Below are positions 54,641 through 64,000 of a stretch of DNA of 64,000 nucleotides, in pieces. Position 1 is the stretch's first letter; each line of letters begins with the position of its first letter. This stretch comes from Gonocerus acuteangulatus (lineage: Eukaryota > Arthropoda > Insecta > Hemiptera > Coreidae). The notes below the pieces were generated by a model, which had not been told where the DNA came from, ran no database searches, and saw only the letters and a program-made list of their open reading frames with translations. The position numbers and the translations under genes are program-made. The stretch lies in contig OX328125.1 in assembly GCA_946811695.1 (NCBI GenBank), forward strand, positions 44,284,586-44,348,585, written 5' to 3'.

Positions 54641-55977
54641 TCGGAAGAAGAAGTAGAGAGGCAATAAAGCTGCCGAGTGGAGGCAGCTGCTTGAGAAGCC
54701 CTCGGATTCCAAGGGCGAGCTATTCGAGCAGAGCTTCCACCTTGCTAATGGCCCTTCTACCAGCATTCCTTTTTTTTCACTAACGCTCAGGGGAAATAAA
54801 TTTGTTTTCAGTTTTCATTCAGGACACAAACATCCATGGGGCAATTGATGATTACTAGAGGTAGGAAGCATTGCTCCGGTGAAGCAATATAGCTCCAAAA
54901 CCTGTTTGCCACGAAGGATATGGCAAAACCCTCTCTGCCAAGTGTTTTAGATTCGATTCCTCATGTGAAAATGCTTTTCCTTAGGATAGGGGAAGGAACT
55001 ACAACGCCCTTATTTATTTGTGAGAATTCACATTAAAATTTAAATATTACTTTTTTTATTAATTCAACCGTCGAGCTAAAGTTGCGTAGCTCATAAATAA
55101 AATAAATAACTTAACCGTCTCGTTATTAATTGCACAGCTCTCTGGAAAAGGCTGCCTATACGTTACCACCCTTTTCTGCCCAGGATCGAGGGAAAATAGA
55201 CTTATTATTTTGTAAATAATTAAATAGATTCGGTAATTCTTTGGCTGTACTTAAAAATCATTTTACCATATAGCAGTAACAATTCAAAGGTAATATTTAT
55301 TTATTTATTTTTTTTTTTAAGAAATTGGCTAGTCACGCTTGGATTGGAACCTATATCTTCTTTGGGTACGTTACGAATTATGCTTCCGGGCTTTATATGA
55401 TGCATAGCAAATGAAATCACCCGAAGAAACCAAAGCTTCAGAAAAACGTTACACAGTTCCATTATATTATGCCGTCTTTCTTTTGATGATTCTGCCATGT
55501 TGTGATAAGAAGCTCATAAGCTTAATTGGCAACATACCTGAGCCTGGGAGGAACTGTGGTTAAATCTCAGCCTGCCGACTGAATTGTTTTAAAAATAGAC
55601 TTAAAAACTAATTTATATGAACTGCTAATTCATATAAAAATACTTTTTGCATTGAATTCAAGGGTTTTTTTTTATCTCAATTACTGAATGTTATAAATAA
55701 AACAATAAGTCGATTTAAATAATACAAGGAAATCCTCTTATATAAATGTATAAATTCGGAAAGCAATAGATAAATACAGATAAAGCGGAAACTCTGTATT
55801 CATTTACGAAAATTGATTTGTTCTCATTAAAACAATCTCCCGTTAAAATTATTAAGTATTTCCCTGATATGTGTATATTTTGTCATACAATCCTTCTCTT
55901 TATTCTTGGGCAGTTCATATAGGATAGATTACATTTTTATTTTGTGAGTTTATCTAATATAATAAAATCAGGGATTT
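54641..55977. other. No gene; possible SINE traces
   Basis: 55155-55190 (TACCACCCTTTTCTGCCCAG) resembles the 3' part of SINE family 2. 55335-55365 has a B-box-like GATATAGGTTCCAATCC on the minus strand. Neither is firm. Confidence 0.4.
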
Positions 55978-56095
55978 CCCCTGTTGACGGTCTAGTGGCT
56001 ACCGCCAAGGATTCTCATGCGGGAGATGGTGGGTTCGAGTCCCGCGTCAGCAGGATGAGTTCTTTCGTCTATGGGCTCTCTAAAAAGCTATATTT
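55978..56095 (+). repeat. tRNA-derived SINE family 1 variant
   Basis: GACGGTCTAGTGGCTACC (A box), GATTCTCATGCGGGAGATGG and TGGGTTCGAGTCCCGCG (B box) are clear, followed by GCAGGATGAGTTCTTTCGTC in place of the usual body. No A tail within reach. Confidence 0.7.
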
Positions 56096-56149
56096 GAGGT
56101 CTTTGCTGAATAGAAAAATTGATAATAACAGAAAAACGTATACTTTATC

Positions 56150-56215
56150 CCTTGTAGGATCTCCAGTGGCTAATCCCTTGGATTCTCATGCGGGACATCA
56201 ACGCGGTAGGCCTAT
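56150..56215 (+). repeat. SINE family 1 head fragment, second copy
   Basis: GGATCTCCAGTGGCTAATCC and TTGGATTCTCATGCGGGA repeat the head of the SINE 170 bases upstream; the B box is lost. Confidence 0.5.
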
Positions 56216-56224
56216 CTTATGAGT

Positions 56225-56312
56225 AGTGTGGTTTCTGTCTTCCTCCTTAGAACCACGCTTATGAGGTTGACCTCATGAAACAACCCGGGAGTGCCAACTA
56301 GAAATTTTCACG
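56225..56312 (+). repeat. Second HINE-like family, 5' end fragment
   Basis: CTTATGAGGTTGACCTCATG, AACAACCCGGGAGTGCC and AACTAGAAATTTTCACG match 51000-51040 and the reversed copy at 21833. No 3' end nearby. Confidence 0.45.
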
Positions 56313-56374
56313 TTTTAGAATTCATAGATCACAAAAACGGCGGTGGTTCTTGGGGTATATATATATATATATAG

Positions 56375-58265
56375 GGTAAGTGACCCAATAGTTGACACTT
56401 TAAGGAAGGGTTATTTTACTTAAAATAATTCTTCGCTTAGTTTTTGAAGATAATAAATTTTGAATGTATCAAATTATTCGTCAGCTCATTCTCTATTAAA
56501 TTCACATAAACCAATTGTAGATACATTAATTATTTCAAGTAAAATAAAACAATAAAGGCTGTCTTACTTTGGTCCTAATGTTGACACGTCTGCAGTAGGT
56601 CTGTGCCTAAGTTTGACTTTTCTGTTCCTAAGGATGACAGTGAGGGAAAATGAAAATAATGCAACTTTATTCTTTAAACAAACAACCAAATTGGATTGAA
56701 AACAGCTGGAACAATGAAAAATGTAATGAATTCGAAAGAGATCCTTTTCGAAAAACAAACAATTAGGTACAACAATTATTTTTAACTGAAAATTGTAACT
56801 AGGAAGAATAACAATATGCCTCCGAACTTTTCCATGTAGTCAGTGGTTCTGGAAATTAATGTATTTTATCCAATTACTGGAGGATTGGTAAGTTTACAAG
56901 TGTTTTGGCTAGTAGATATTGGAAAATCATGCCATTAGCGGGGAAAAAACAGTTTTTATTCTATTCCTAGCAACAAGGGACAACTGCATTGGCGGAAATC
57001 CACCTCACCACTTGTCAAACATATTTACCGTGCTGTTCTTCAACTTGAACTATACAATAGTCACCTACTCTTATAATGTTAACTTTGTTTAAAACTTGCC
57101 TATTACAGCCATTTTCATCTTTCATCCCTTGGTCATTTCATTCTTTAACTTTTTGTGTAAACTTTGATCTGCATTCTTCTTATATTCGTGGTTTTATCTA
57201 CCTGACTTGCCTGAATTGTCGACATTGATGATGGTTTAGTTAAACCTGTTGATTCTACACAGCTCATGTTAGTGACGTCCTTCCTTCTTCAGGCTGATTG
57301 GAGGAGTCACCATCTTCCTTAGTCACGGAGTTTCACATTTATTTTTTAGACGAGAAGTATTTAAAATTTATTTCTTGTAAGGGATTTTTCTTCTTTTTTG
57401 TTCAATCTAGGCTTGGCTCTTTCTTTCTCGGCGATTTCAGCTGTGTTTTTTTTAATACAGGATTTGCCATATGGTTGACGGTCCATTCATGAACTTTTAG
57501 CTTCCAACCTTCTTTAAACGTTCGGAAACCTGATAAATCCATTGATTGGATAATGTGAGGAGTATTTGGAGGTACCACCACTAATAACCATTGTACCACA
57601 AATACATTAAGAAGTTGTGTGACCATTTAAAATTGCAGAAAACCATTATAAAAAGTTGTCTGTCAACATTAGGAACAGAATGCCAAATTTAGGAAAACAT
57701 GTTGTCAACTTAAGGTTCCAGTCATAAGAAATTAATAAAATCAGGATACATGAATTTCTAATGAAAATCTCAACTAAATGTGCTAGTATGCATCTCAGAC
57801 AACCGTTTTCCTAAAGTTGACATTAGTGTCAAGAAAATGAGCCATGGTCGTTTATTGGGTTCCCAATGTTGACACTACCATAATCTCAAGATTTTTTTAT
57901 CTAACTTGAGTCAAACCTTTTACAGTCCATAATTTAAGTATCATAGAGTTCATAGAGATCACATAAAAACAATTTAATGCACGCATTACAAAACAAAATT
58001 CTTAAGAAATATTCTTAATCTCTTAGCAAAATCATTAAGTGAAGAGAGCAGCAGGAGTCGACTCGAGGGTTTTTTTATACTAAAATGGCGGCAGATGTTA
58101 TTAACAGAGTTGCATAGTTGATCGGGCCAGTCAAAATTTTTCTTCAACAACTGTTCTTTCTATTGGATGCAAACTTATTGAATTCTCTTGAACCTAATTG
58201 TTATTTTTCAAATTTAAATTTGAAGTGTCAACTTAAGGAGCAGTGTCAACAATCGGGCCATTGTT
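56375..58265 (-). mobile_element. Decayed pogo-like DNA transposon with many GTTGACA motifs
   Basis: The left end AGTGACCCAATAGTTGACAC at 56379 is matched in reverse at the right end (GTGTCAACAATCGGGCC, 58243), about 17 of 21 bases. The left end abuts a TA run, so a TA target is possible. TGTTGACAC or its complement recurs at 56391, 56580, 57661, 57703, 57815, 57867, 58224 and 58242, clustered at both ends. A DDE transposase fragment lies inside at 57402-57626. Other coding regions are gone. Confidence 0.6.
57402..57626 (-). pseudogene. pogo/Tigger-like DDE transposase fragment
   Basis: The frame contains VVVPPNTPHIIQSMDLSGF, then FKEGWKLKVHEW and NPVLKKTQ. PPNTPH..Q..D..GF is the signature at the last catalytic acidic residue of DDE_1 (pogo, Tigger, Jerky) transposases, usually LPPNTTH..QPLD. 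The aspartate is kept. Neither the N-terminal DNA-binding domain nor the first two acidic residues is seen. Broken gene. Confidence 0.68.
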
Positions 58266-58409
58266 TGTATTGTTTTTTTGTATATATATTGTTTGTTTTT
58301 TTTTTCTGTTGTTGCATATAACAGTAAAATGAGTATTTGATGAAAACCAAGTATGAATGTGAACAAAGTATGCATTTGTAATACTGTTTCCAGTAGTTTC
58401 CGCTTATAA
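58266..58409. other. Short unassigned stretch
   Basis: T-rich; nothing seen. Confidence 0.4.
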
Positions 58410-58560
58410 TACTGTCAGTTGCCTGTTGTGGCGCCTAAAATCTTCTCTTTGAGATTTTATTTTAAATTTTTCATAAAGAATCAAAACTATTTCTATTCTC
58501 AACTGTCTAATTGACACTAGGGATAATAAGAAAAACGAGCTAAGATGATGCAGTTCCTGG
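58410..58560 (+). repeat. Dispersed repeat P, second copy
   Basis: TTGTGGCGCCTAAAATCTTC, TTTGAGATTTTATTTTA, AATCAAAACTATTTCTATTC and CTAAGATGATGCAGTTCCTG match 10371-10523. Confidence 0.6.
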
Positions 58561-59103
58561 AAGTCGGACCGTTGAAAAAATTAAAAATTCCCTACTCCAC
58601 CAAGAATGATTAGGGGAAAAAATTCTATTTACAGTGGCTTAACAATTTAATTTATATTTAAGACTCAGTTTATGTGAATAGTAATTCAGAAAGAAAAATA
58701 GTTCTACATCAAATTGCCACCACATATTATTGCAGGAGATACATTTTCCTTGTGGAAGTAATGCTGTTGTAATAATAATAATAGTGACTGCAAATAAAGA
58801 GAAATGCTGTGGTTAACTAAATAATAAATTCTAGTTTTGTTGACGTCTATGTGGGTTGAAGTTCATGTTTTCAATTTGGCGAATCCCACATGTTTCTGAC
58901 ACGAGTTGAAGATTTATTAAGCCAATGGCTTCTCAGCTGTCTGCTTTTACACGTTTCGGGTCATTCTAGTGATGAAATTCTGCTAGCATTTCTGTAGGTG
59001 GTTTATTCTAGGATTACTGAACTCATTCTGGAATTTGTGAATGACTGGATGGGCCTGAGTTAAAGATATTTTATTAAGAGGAAATTATTTTTTCGATTAG
59101 CAG
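58561..59103. other. No gene
   Basis: 58945-58990 has on the minus strand CACTAGAATGACCCGAAACG, which recalls the GAAAC side of the hammerhead-like motifs but lacks the CTGANGA core. Otherwise nothing. Confidence 0.35.
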
Positions 59104-59142
59104 GTTTTAGCACTTTCCTCCGAAGGAAAGTAGCTATTTAAT
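59104..59142 (+). repeat. HINE 5' end fragment
   Basis: TTTTAGCACTTTCCTCCGAA then GGAAAGTAGCTATT is identical to the first 37 bases of HINE copy A, and then the match stops. A truncated copy or a junction. Confidence 0.75.
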
Positions 59143-59257
59143 TTGATTTGGAACTGACAAGGCACTGATTTTATGGATTTTTGTTCTCATTATACGATGG
59201 TAACGTCCGCTAAGGTCCTTTACTGTTAGTAAAAACTTTCATGGCGTAGAACATTTT

Positions 59258-59565
59258 TTTAGACAATTTAGTAAGCCTTCAGATGGTCACTATGAACTTA
59301 CCACGATTTCTCATTTGCTTACCCAAATGTACCAAGATCCAAAAACTTTTCATGTCTATTAATTACATATTTTTTATGGAATACTTCCTTAACTCCAAAT
59401 TTAACCTAACTTTCATCATCATAGTTAAAAAATTTTTCTCATTTTACGTATCCTGTTTTACTGACAAATCCATTTTACTGCTAAACGCAATTAAATTAAC
59501 AATAAGCAATGTAAAACACCAAGAACCGTTCAAAGCAAAGACACCATCACTTTCCTATTTTTAAG
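59258..59565 (+). repeat. Dispersed repeat family T, first half
   Basis: ACAATTTAGTAAGCCTTCAG, ACTTACCACGATTTCTCAT and AAACTTTTCATGTCTATTAA match 21178-21300; ATTTTACTGCTAAACGCAAT matches near 21005. Confidence 0.6.
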
Positions 59566-59574
59566 CACTTATTT

Positions 59575-59705
59575 CTCCGGCTGAGATCGTCCTATTTCTT
59601 TTTTCTAAAGAAAAGCCACAACCCCATGGTGGGAATTGAACCCACGACCTTTGGCACGGAGTGTTAAGTGCTCACGCCTTAACACTCACGGCCACCGGGA
59701 CTCCT
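59575..59705 (-). repeat. tRNA-derived SINE family 2 copy
   Basis: Minus strand GGTGGCCGTGAGTGTTAAGG (A box), AACACTCCGTGCCAAAGG (variable arm) and GTGGGTTCAATTCCCACC (B box, one change), then the GGCTTTTCTTTAG hairpin half. Same orientation and structure as 51745. Confidence 0.75.
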
Positions 59706-60313
59706 ACGTAACGCATTAATAAATTTACATTCCATTTATAATTGCGCGATTCATCTTTAAAATTTCCTTGTGTAATAAGTTATAAATATAATGACGCGTA
59801 TTCAATTACATAATTATTTTCCACCTGATTTGATGAGTATGACACGAGTTGTGATTTTTTTAATTTGTTATTGAAGAAAACGCGTGTTGTTATTTTGATT
59901 TAAATAAAATATTTAATTTTTAATTATGTTTTGTCAGTTTATTAGGACAGAGTAAGGCTTAATTTAAGCAAAAAGCGGTCATTCTAAATTACAAAATTCT
60001 TGGAATATTTTCATATTTAATTTTTCATTATTTACAATTTAATTGAAATTTCAATGTTAATACAAATGAAAATATTCGGCCAATCAAGCTCTGACGTTTT
60101 AACTAAAATCATTGGCAAATTGAATTCAGCAAACATTAAATAGATAAGCTCCTCAATATTTAGATCTGACCTTGCTCAATTTTCTTGAGTGAGTGGTAAC
60201 TTGTTAATACTCTAATAATAAATAAATGCACTAACATAAATAAAGGATATAAAATGTTACCAAAGAAAAACCACCACCCTCATCCAGGCTAGTCTTATAA
60301 CTTTTATATGAGT
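59706..60313. other. No recognisable feature
   Basis: AT-rich. The 60260-60290 CCACCACCCTCATCCAGG could be a SINE family 2 trace, not firm. Confidence 0.4.
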
Positions 60314-60321
60314 ATTTTTTT

Positions 60322-61682
60322 GGTAAAAATGAAGGTTCACGCCTTCAAAACCGATTTCTTTCAAATTTTGTACAATAACGTATTTTGATGCACTAAACAC
60401 GAATACGATAAAAAAAAAACTTTCGCATTTAACTAGGAAAGAAGTTATTAAGCACTAAAGTTCACTGTTATGCAGGTCATGAGAGCTAATGTAAACAACT
60501 AAATTTGTGACGACTTTAAGGCATACATGCTATGCGATTCCGCTCGCTCAAGAAGATACCAAAACCCCAGTCAATCCAACTCGCTGAAATTAATAGAATA
60601 TAATATTGAGGCACTAAAGTTCACTAAAGTTAGGAAGGTTATAAAACTAGGCGTCAACAGGGTATTTGTAAACACGCGCATGCGCAGATATGTAACATTG
60701 GGAAACAGAGAACTCTCATTTGAAATGTTCAGAAACCATTTATTCAAAAATATTGTTAATTTTAAGGGTATCCTCACCCGTCGTCACCGTGTCGCTTAAG
60801 GGCATACGTGCTATGCGTTTCCGCTCGCTACGCTCGCTCAAGAAGATAACAACACCCCAGTCAATCCAACTCGCTAAAATTAATAGAATTCTATTAATTC
60901 TAGCGAGTTGGATTGACTGGGGTTTTGTTATCTTCTTGAGCGACCGTAGCGAGCGGAAACGCATAGCATGTATGCCCTTAAAGTCGTCCTAGACAATCTT
61001 CTAATCCTCCAAGACATCTCTCTTAGCTATCTTCTTCTTCTTCTTCAGACTGGATGTTCGGTGGATACAAATCCTCAATCGCACCGAAAAATGCCTTTAA
61101 ACGCTCTTCATATTTATGAGCGTTTAAATAAAATTAATAAATTAAAATTAATAAAAATTCGAGTAATTCTTCTCTATTGTGGACAAGAATTATAAATTTG
61201 TGCAATTTCATACTCATTCTTTTTTTTATAAAATAAGAGTCGACAATTGAATTGTTGACAATTGAAGTTCGGTAGGCGCGAATTAGAACGATAATTATAA
61301 GGGAATTAGCTAATTATTAAGGGATTTCTGATAAATAATACTTTTCATGAACGAAACAAGAAATGTGAAGAGTGTTTCATTATTTAAAAAAATGATTGTG
61401 AATAAATAACTGCTGATGAATTTAGATAATTTATGGTAAATTTCAATGAAACTTCCTTATTACGAACTTTTCCATACCCGCGCATGCGCATGTTGACAAA
61501 TTTAGTTGTTTACATTAGCTCTCATAACCTGTATAACAGTGAATTTTAGTGCTTAATAACTTCTTTCCTAGTTAAATGCGAAAGTTTTTTTTTTATCGTA
61601 TTCGTGTTTAGTGCATCGAAATACGTTATTGTACAAAATTTGAAAGAAATCGGTTTTGAAGGCGTGAAACTTCATTTTTACC
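60322..61682. mobile_element. Long-TIR foldback transposon, copy 1
   Basis: Terminal inverted repeats of about 190 bases: GGTAAAAATGAAGGTTCACG at the left and its complement at the right (CGTGAAACTTCATTTTTACC). ATTTTTTT flanks both ends (60314-60321, 61683-61690), an 8-bp target duplication though of low complexity. Inside are a near-perfect palindrome (60796-60981), an extra half of it (60522-60600), and a second copy of the inner TIR part including ACACGCGCATGCGCA, so this copy has been rearranged. No transposase. TIR start GG and 8-bp duplication leave the superfamily open. Confidence 0.78.
60796..60981. repeat. ~186-bp near-perfect palindrome
   Basis: Centre at GAATTC between 60888 and 60889. 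Arms include GGGCATACGTGCTATGCG, TTCCGCTCGCTACGCTCG, CAGTCAATCCAACTCGC and AATTAATAGAA, and their complements on the right with only a few changes. The Ser-Glu-Arg-rich frames across the arms are artefacts of GCTCGCTCG-type repeats. Confidence 0.92.
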
Positions 61683-61690
61683 ATTTTTTT

Positions 61691-62520
61691 AAAAATAATT
61701 TGTTTACCACACTCAATTGGTGAGCCCTACACCATCACGCAACCTTCTGATCTGACACATAACTGCTTCAAACCTCGCTAAACGTGTGTTATCTCAGGCC
61801 CTGGTTTTCAAGAGTCTAGAACTATTAAATAACTATATATGTGTAAGATAATATTCTAAGACTTGCCTTCAACGTATCCTATATATTCCAAAATCTTTGG
61901 ACCCAGTTACAGATTGCTCACATTGAATAAGAACTAGTTTGTGTCAAATTATAGCCTAATAGAATTCTCAACTATATAAATATGAACTTTTTGTTTGTTT
62001 GTGTAATCTAATATAACTTAATTTGTACCATATGTATTATTTTTTTAAAATTTATAACCAGATAATTAATAATAATTAGATGCTTGCTATGATTTTTTAT
62101 GAGACATATCCTTTTGTAGTTCGTAATGATTTTACAGTTGCACTCTTAAACGTTTGGCCAAACGTATTTCTTTATCATGTCTTTTACGACAAAATTTTAG
62201 AGACTGGCTAGAGGAAGAAAAACTGATATATGTGATATTTTCTGAAAGCTGATTGATGTTGCAGAAGCATTGCTCAAAGGAAGAGGCTATATTTACTATT
62301 TACAGAAAATTGAAAGATTATTAAAGATCATGAATTCAGCTAACTTGTTTTTGCCATTAAAGATTCAAACATGAAGTGGCCCTCCTTGAAATATCTTTGA
62401 ATCAATTTATGTATAGATGTCATACAGCTGTGGGAAGGAAGACAATATGTAAAATGTATGTGTATTTCTTTATTTAAAAAAGACTAGCAATTGAAAAGCC
62501 ATTGACTTAAATGCTTGGGA
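61691..62520. other. No recognisable feature
   Basis: Unassigned AT-rich sequence between the two related transposons. Confidence 0.45.
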
Positions 62521-62528
62521 GAGGCTAA

Positions 62529-63605
62529 GGTAAATGTCAAGGAGCGTGGTCTCCACGCCGATCCTTTTGAAACTTTGCACTATAACGTATTTTGATGCAC
62601 TAAACACGAATCCGTTAAAAAAAAAGTTCGCTTTTCACTAGGAAAGACGTTATGAAACACTAAAGTTCACTGTTATGGAGGTTATAAAAGACGGGGTAAC
62701 GGCGAATTTGTAAACACGCGCATGCGCAATAGTCCTTAATGACGAAGTGTAATTGAAATTTAGACTCACCTTGTGGTAGCTGACTTGGTCGTAAATTGTC
62801 GCTTTTGGGCATACGTGCTATGCGTTTCCGCTCGCTCCGCTCGCTCAAGAAGATATCAAAACCCCTAGCGAATCCAACTCGCTAAAATTAATAGAATTCT
62901 ATTAATTTTAGCGAGTTGGATTGACTAGGGGTTTTGATATCTTCTTGAGCGAGCGGAGCGAGCGGAAACGCATAGCACGTATGCCCAAAAGCGACAATTT
63001 ACGCAATCATATTAATGCTATTTAATTTTAACACCTCCCCATATTCATCACATTTCTTTTCATTACTTATTACATTATTGTTAATTAAAAAATTGATTAA
63101 ATCTATTCTATTGTGAATTAAAACAATAAATTCATGCAGCTTCATTATAAAGACCACTCGAACTATTCTAAGTAATTAAATGGCGCAAATTAGAACGCAT
63201 GAATCATAAAGGCATTAGCGAATTATGAAGGGATTTCTGTTATATAATATTTGTCAACAGCAAAAAAAAAAATTTTAAAGAATGGTTTATTATTTTAAAA
63301 AAATATTTTTGAAATAAATAAATGGTGATAAATTGAAATAATTGATGGTAAATTTCAATTAGACATCCTTATTACGAACTTTTCCATACCCGCGCATGCG
63401 CATGTTGACAAACATAGTAGGTTACATTACCTTTTAGAACCCGCACTACAGTGAACTTAAATGTTTCATAACTTCTTTCCTAGTGAAAAGCGAGTTTTTT
63501 TTTTGGTTTTTTTTTTTAACGGATTCGTGTTTAGTGCATCAAAATACGTTATAGTGCAAAGTTTCAAAAGGATCGGCGTGGAGACCACGCTCCTTGACAT
63601 TTACC
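62529..63605. mobile_element. Long-TIR foldback transposon, copy 2
   Basis: The ends are GGTAAATGTCAAGGAGCGTG and its complement, and the inverted repeats extend about 190 bases (with ATAACGTATTTTGATGCACT and ACACGCGCATGCGCA near the inner edge). Flanks GAGGCTAA (62521-62528) and GGGGCTAA (63606-63613) match at 7 of 8 bases, supporting an 8-bp target duplication independently of copy 1. The outermost 30 bases themselves fold (GCGTGGTCTCCACGC). The inner palindrome is at 62791-63002. No coding. Confidence 0.82.
62791..63002. repeat. 212-bp near-perfect palindrome
   Basis: Centre at GAATTC between 62896 and 62897. The left arm begins GTAAATTGTCGCTTTTGGGC, the right arm ends with its complement. 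The visible mismatches are two bases at CTAGCGAATCC on the left against GGATTGACTAG on the right. Homologous to the palindrome in copy 1 but more perfect. Confidence 0.95.
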
Positions 63606-63613
63606 GGGGCTAA

Positions 63614-63764
63614 TACTTCGATCGAAATATTACTATCAAGTTATTTAGAGGAGAAACAATAAAATAAAGTTAAAAAAAAAAAGCTTAACTGGCCAAGAAA
63701 CCTAGAGGCCTAGAACTGGACTTAAATCAGAGGAAGGACCATGAATGTCTATTTGATTTCGAAT
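63614..63764. other. Short unassigned stretch
   Basis: A tract at 63673-63682; nothing else. Confidence 0.4.
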
Positions 63765-64000
63765 GCCCTCATATCGTCCCTACTATGTCAAACTATCAAA
63801 TATGGTAAGTCGGAGCGACCTAGCGAACGAAAATATTCGATACATTGACAAAGTAGTATATTGAAAAATTGTCTGATTCAATACTTTATTGAATGCATTT
63901 ACTGCTATTCTAAAGGGGTTAGAGTTGCTACAAGCCGTATTGACCACAATTGAAGAGCAAAGAATCGAATCTGAAAAACGATATTTTTCTTATTCGATAG
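63765..64000 (+). repeat. Dispersed repeat family T, middle part, cut by the window end
   Basis: CCCTCATATCGTCCCTACTA, GCGACCTAGCGAACGAAAAT, AGTAGTATATTGAAAAATTG and AAAGGGGTTAGAGTTGC match 13965-14190. It probably continues beyond the window. Confidence 0.6.

Noticed and set aside
58945..58990. Fourth hammerhead-like motif
   Set aside because: Only the ACCCGAAACG side is present; there is no CTGANGA core at the right distance.
60527..62848. Repeated Ser-Glu-Arg-rich open frames on both strands around 60.5-60.9 and 62.7-62.8 kb
   Set aside because: They arise from the GCTCGCTCG-type arms of the palindromes and read equally well on both strands, so they are structural by-products.

Overview
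The window looks like a gene-poor, AT-rich stretch of an animal nuclear genome, most likely an arthropod. The reasons are the mix of mobile elements (I-, Jockey- and RTE-type LINEs, Copia, Helitron, HINE/DINE-1-like repeats, Harbinger, pogo-like, tRNA-derived SINEs, 5S-like copies), the many TA microsatellites and poly-A/T tracts, and the lack of bacterial-style gene packing. I cannot name the species. I found no convincing multi-exon host gene; almost everything recognisable is a transposable element or its debris.

Layout. 1-2841 (minus) and 47165-50744 (plus) are two copies, in opposite orientation, of one Helitron-like element that carries Copia fragments. 3.6-6.2 kb holds an uncharacterised dispersed repeat (family T) and HINE copy A, which has an RTE LINE 3' end inserted in it. 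7246-8140 is a shrunken Harbinger-type transposon with a truncated MADF/Myb-like ORF and a 63-bp minisatellite. 8852-9130 is a long foldback. 11.4-23.8 kb is old repeat debris: SINEs, Jockey, RTE and RNase H fragments, two MITEs, two 5S rRNA-like pseudogenes and family T. 24.4-26.4 kb holds a Helitron and HINE copy B. 28.1-32.5 kb holds a Jockey fragment, a SINE, a LINE C-terminus, a hammerhead-like motif inside an inverted repeat, and HINE copy C. 33.4-37.5 kb is a 5'-truncated but otherwise open I-like LINE, the only long ORF (1103 codons).

38.5-43.8 kb has a Helitron with clean ends, a second hammerhead-like motif, a LINE zinc-knuckle remnant, a SINE with visible target-site duplications, and a Helitron helicase remnant. 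50.9-56.3 kb has SINEs, a small RING-H2 ORF followed by decayed coding sequence, and a degenerate ~75-bp tandem array. 56.4-58.3 kb is a decayed pogo-like transposon. 60.3-63.6 kb holds two related transposons with long terminal inverted repeats, 8-bp target duplications and near-perfect internal palindromes of about 190-210 bp.

How parts relate. Non-autonomous elements (Helitrons a-c, HINEs A-C, SINEs, MITEs) outnumber coding ones and would depend on proteins encoded elsewhere. The most interesting non-coding signal is a repeated hammerhead-ribozyme-like fold (30.28 kb, 41.95 kb, decayed at 27.09 kb) with compensatory changes in stem II. All calls are by eye; no database search was possible.
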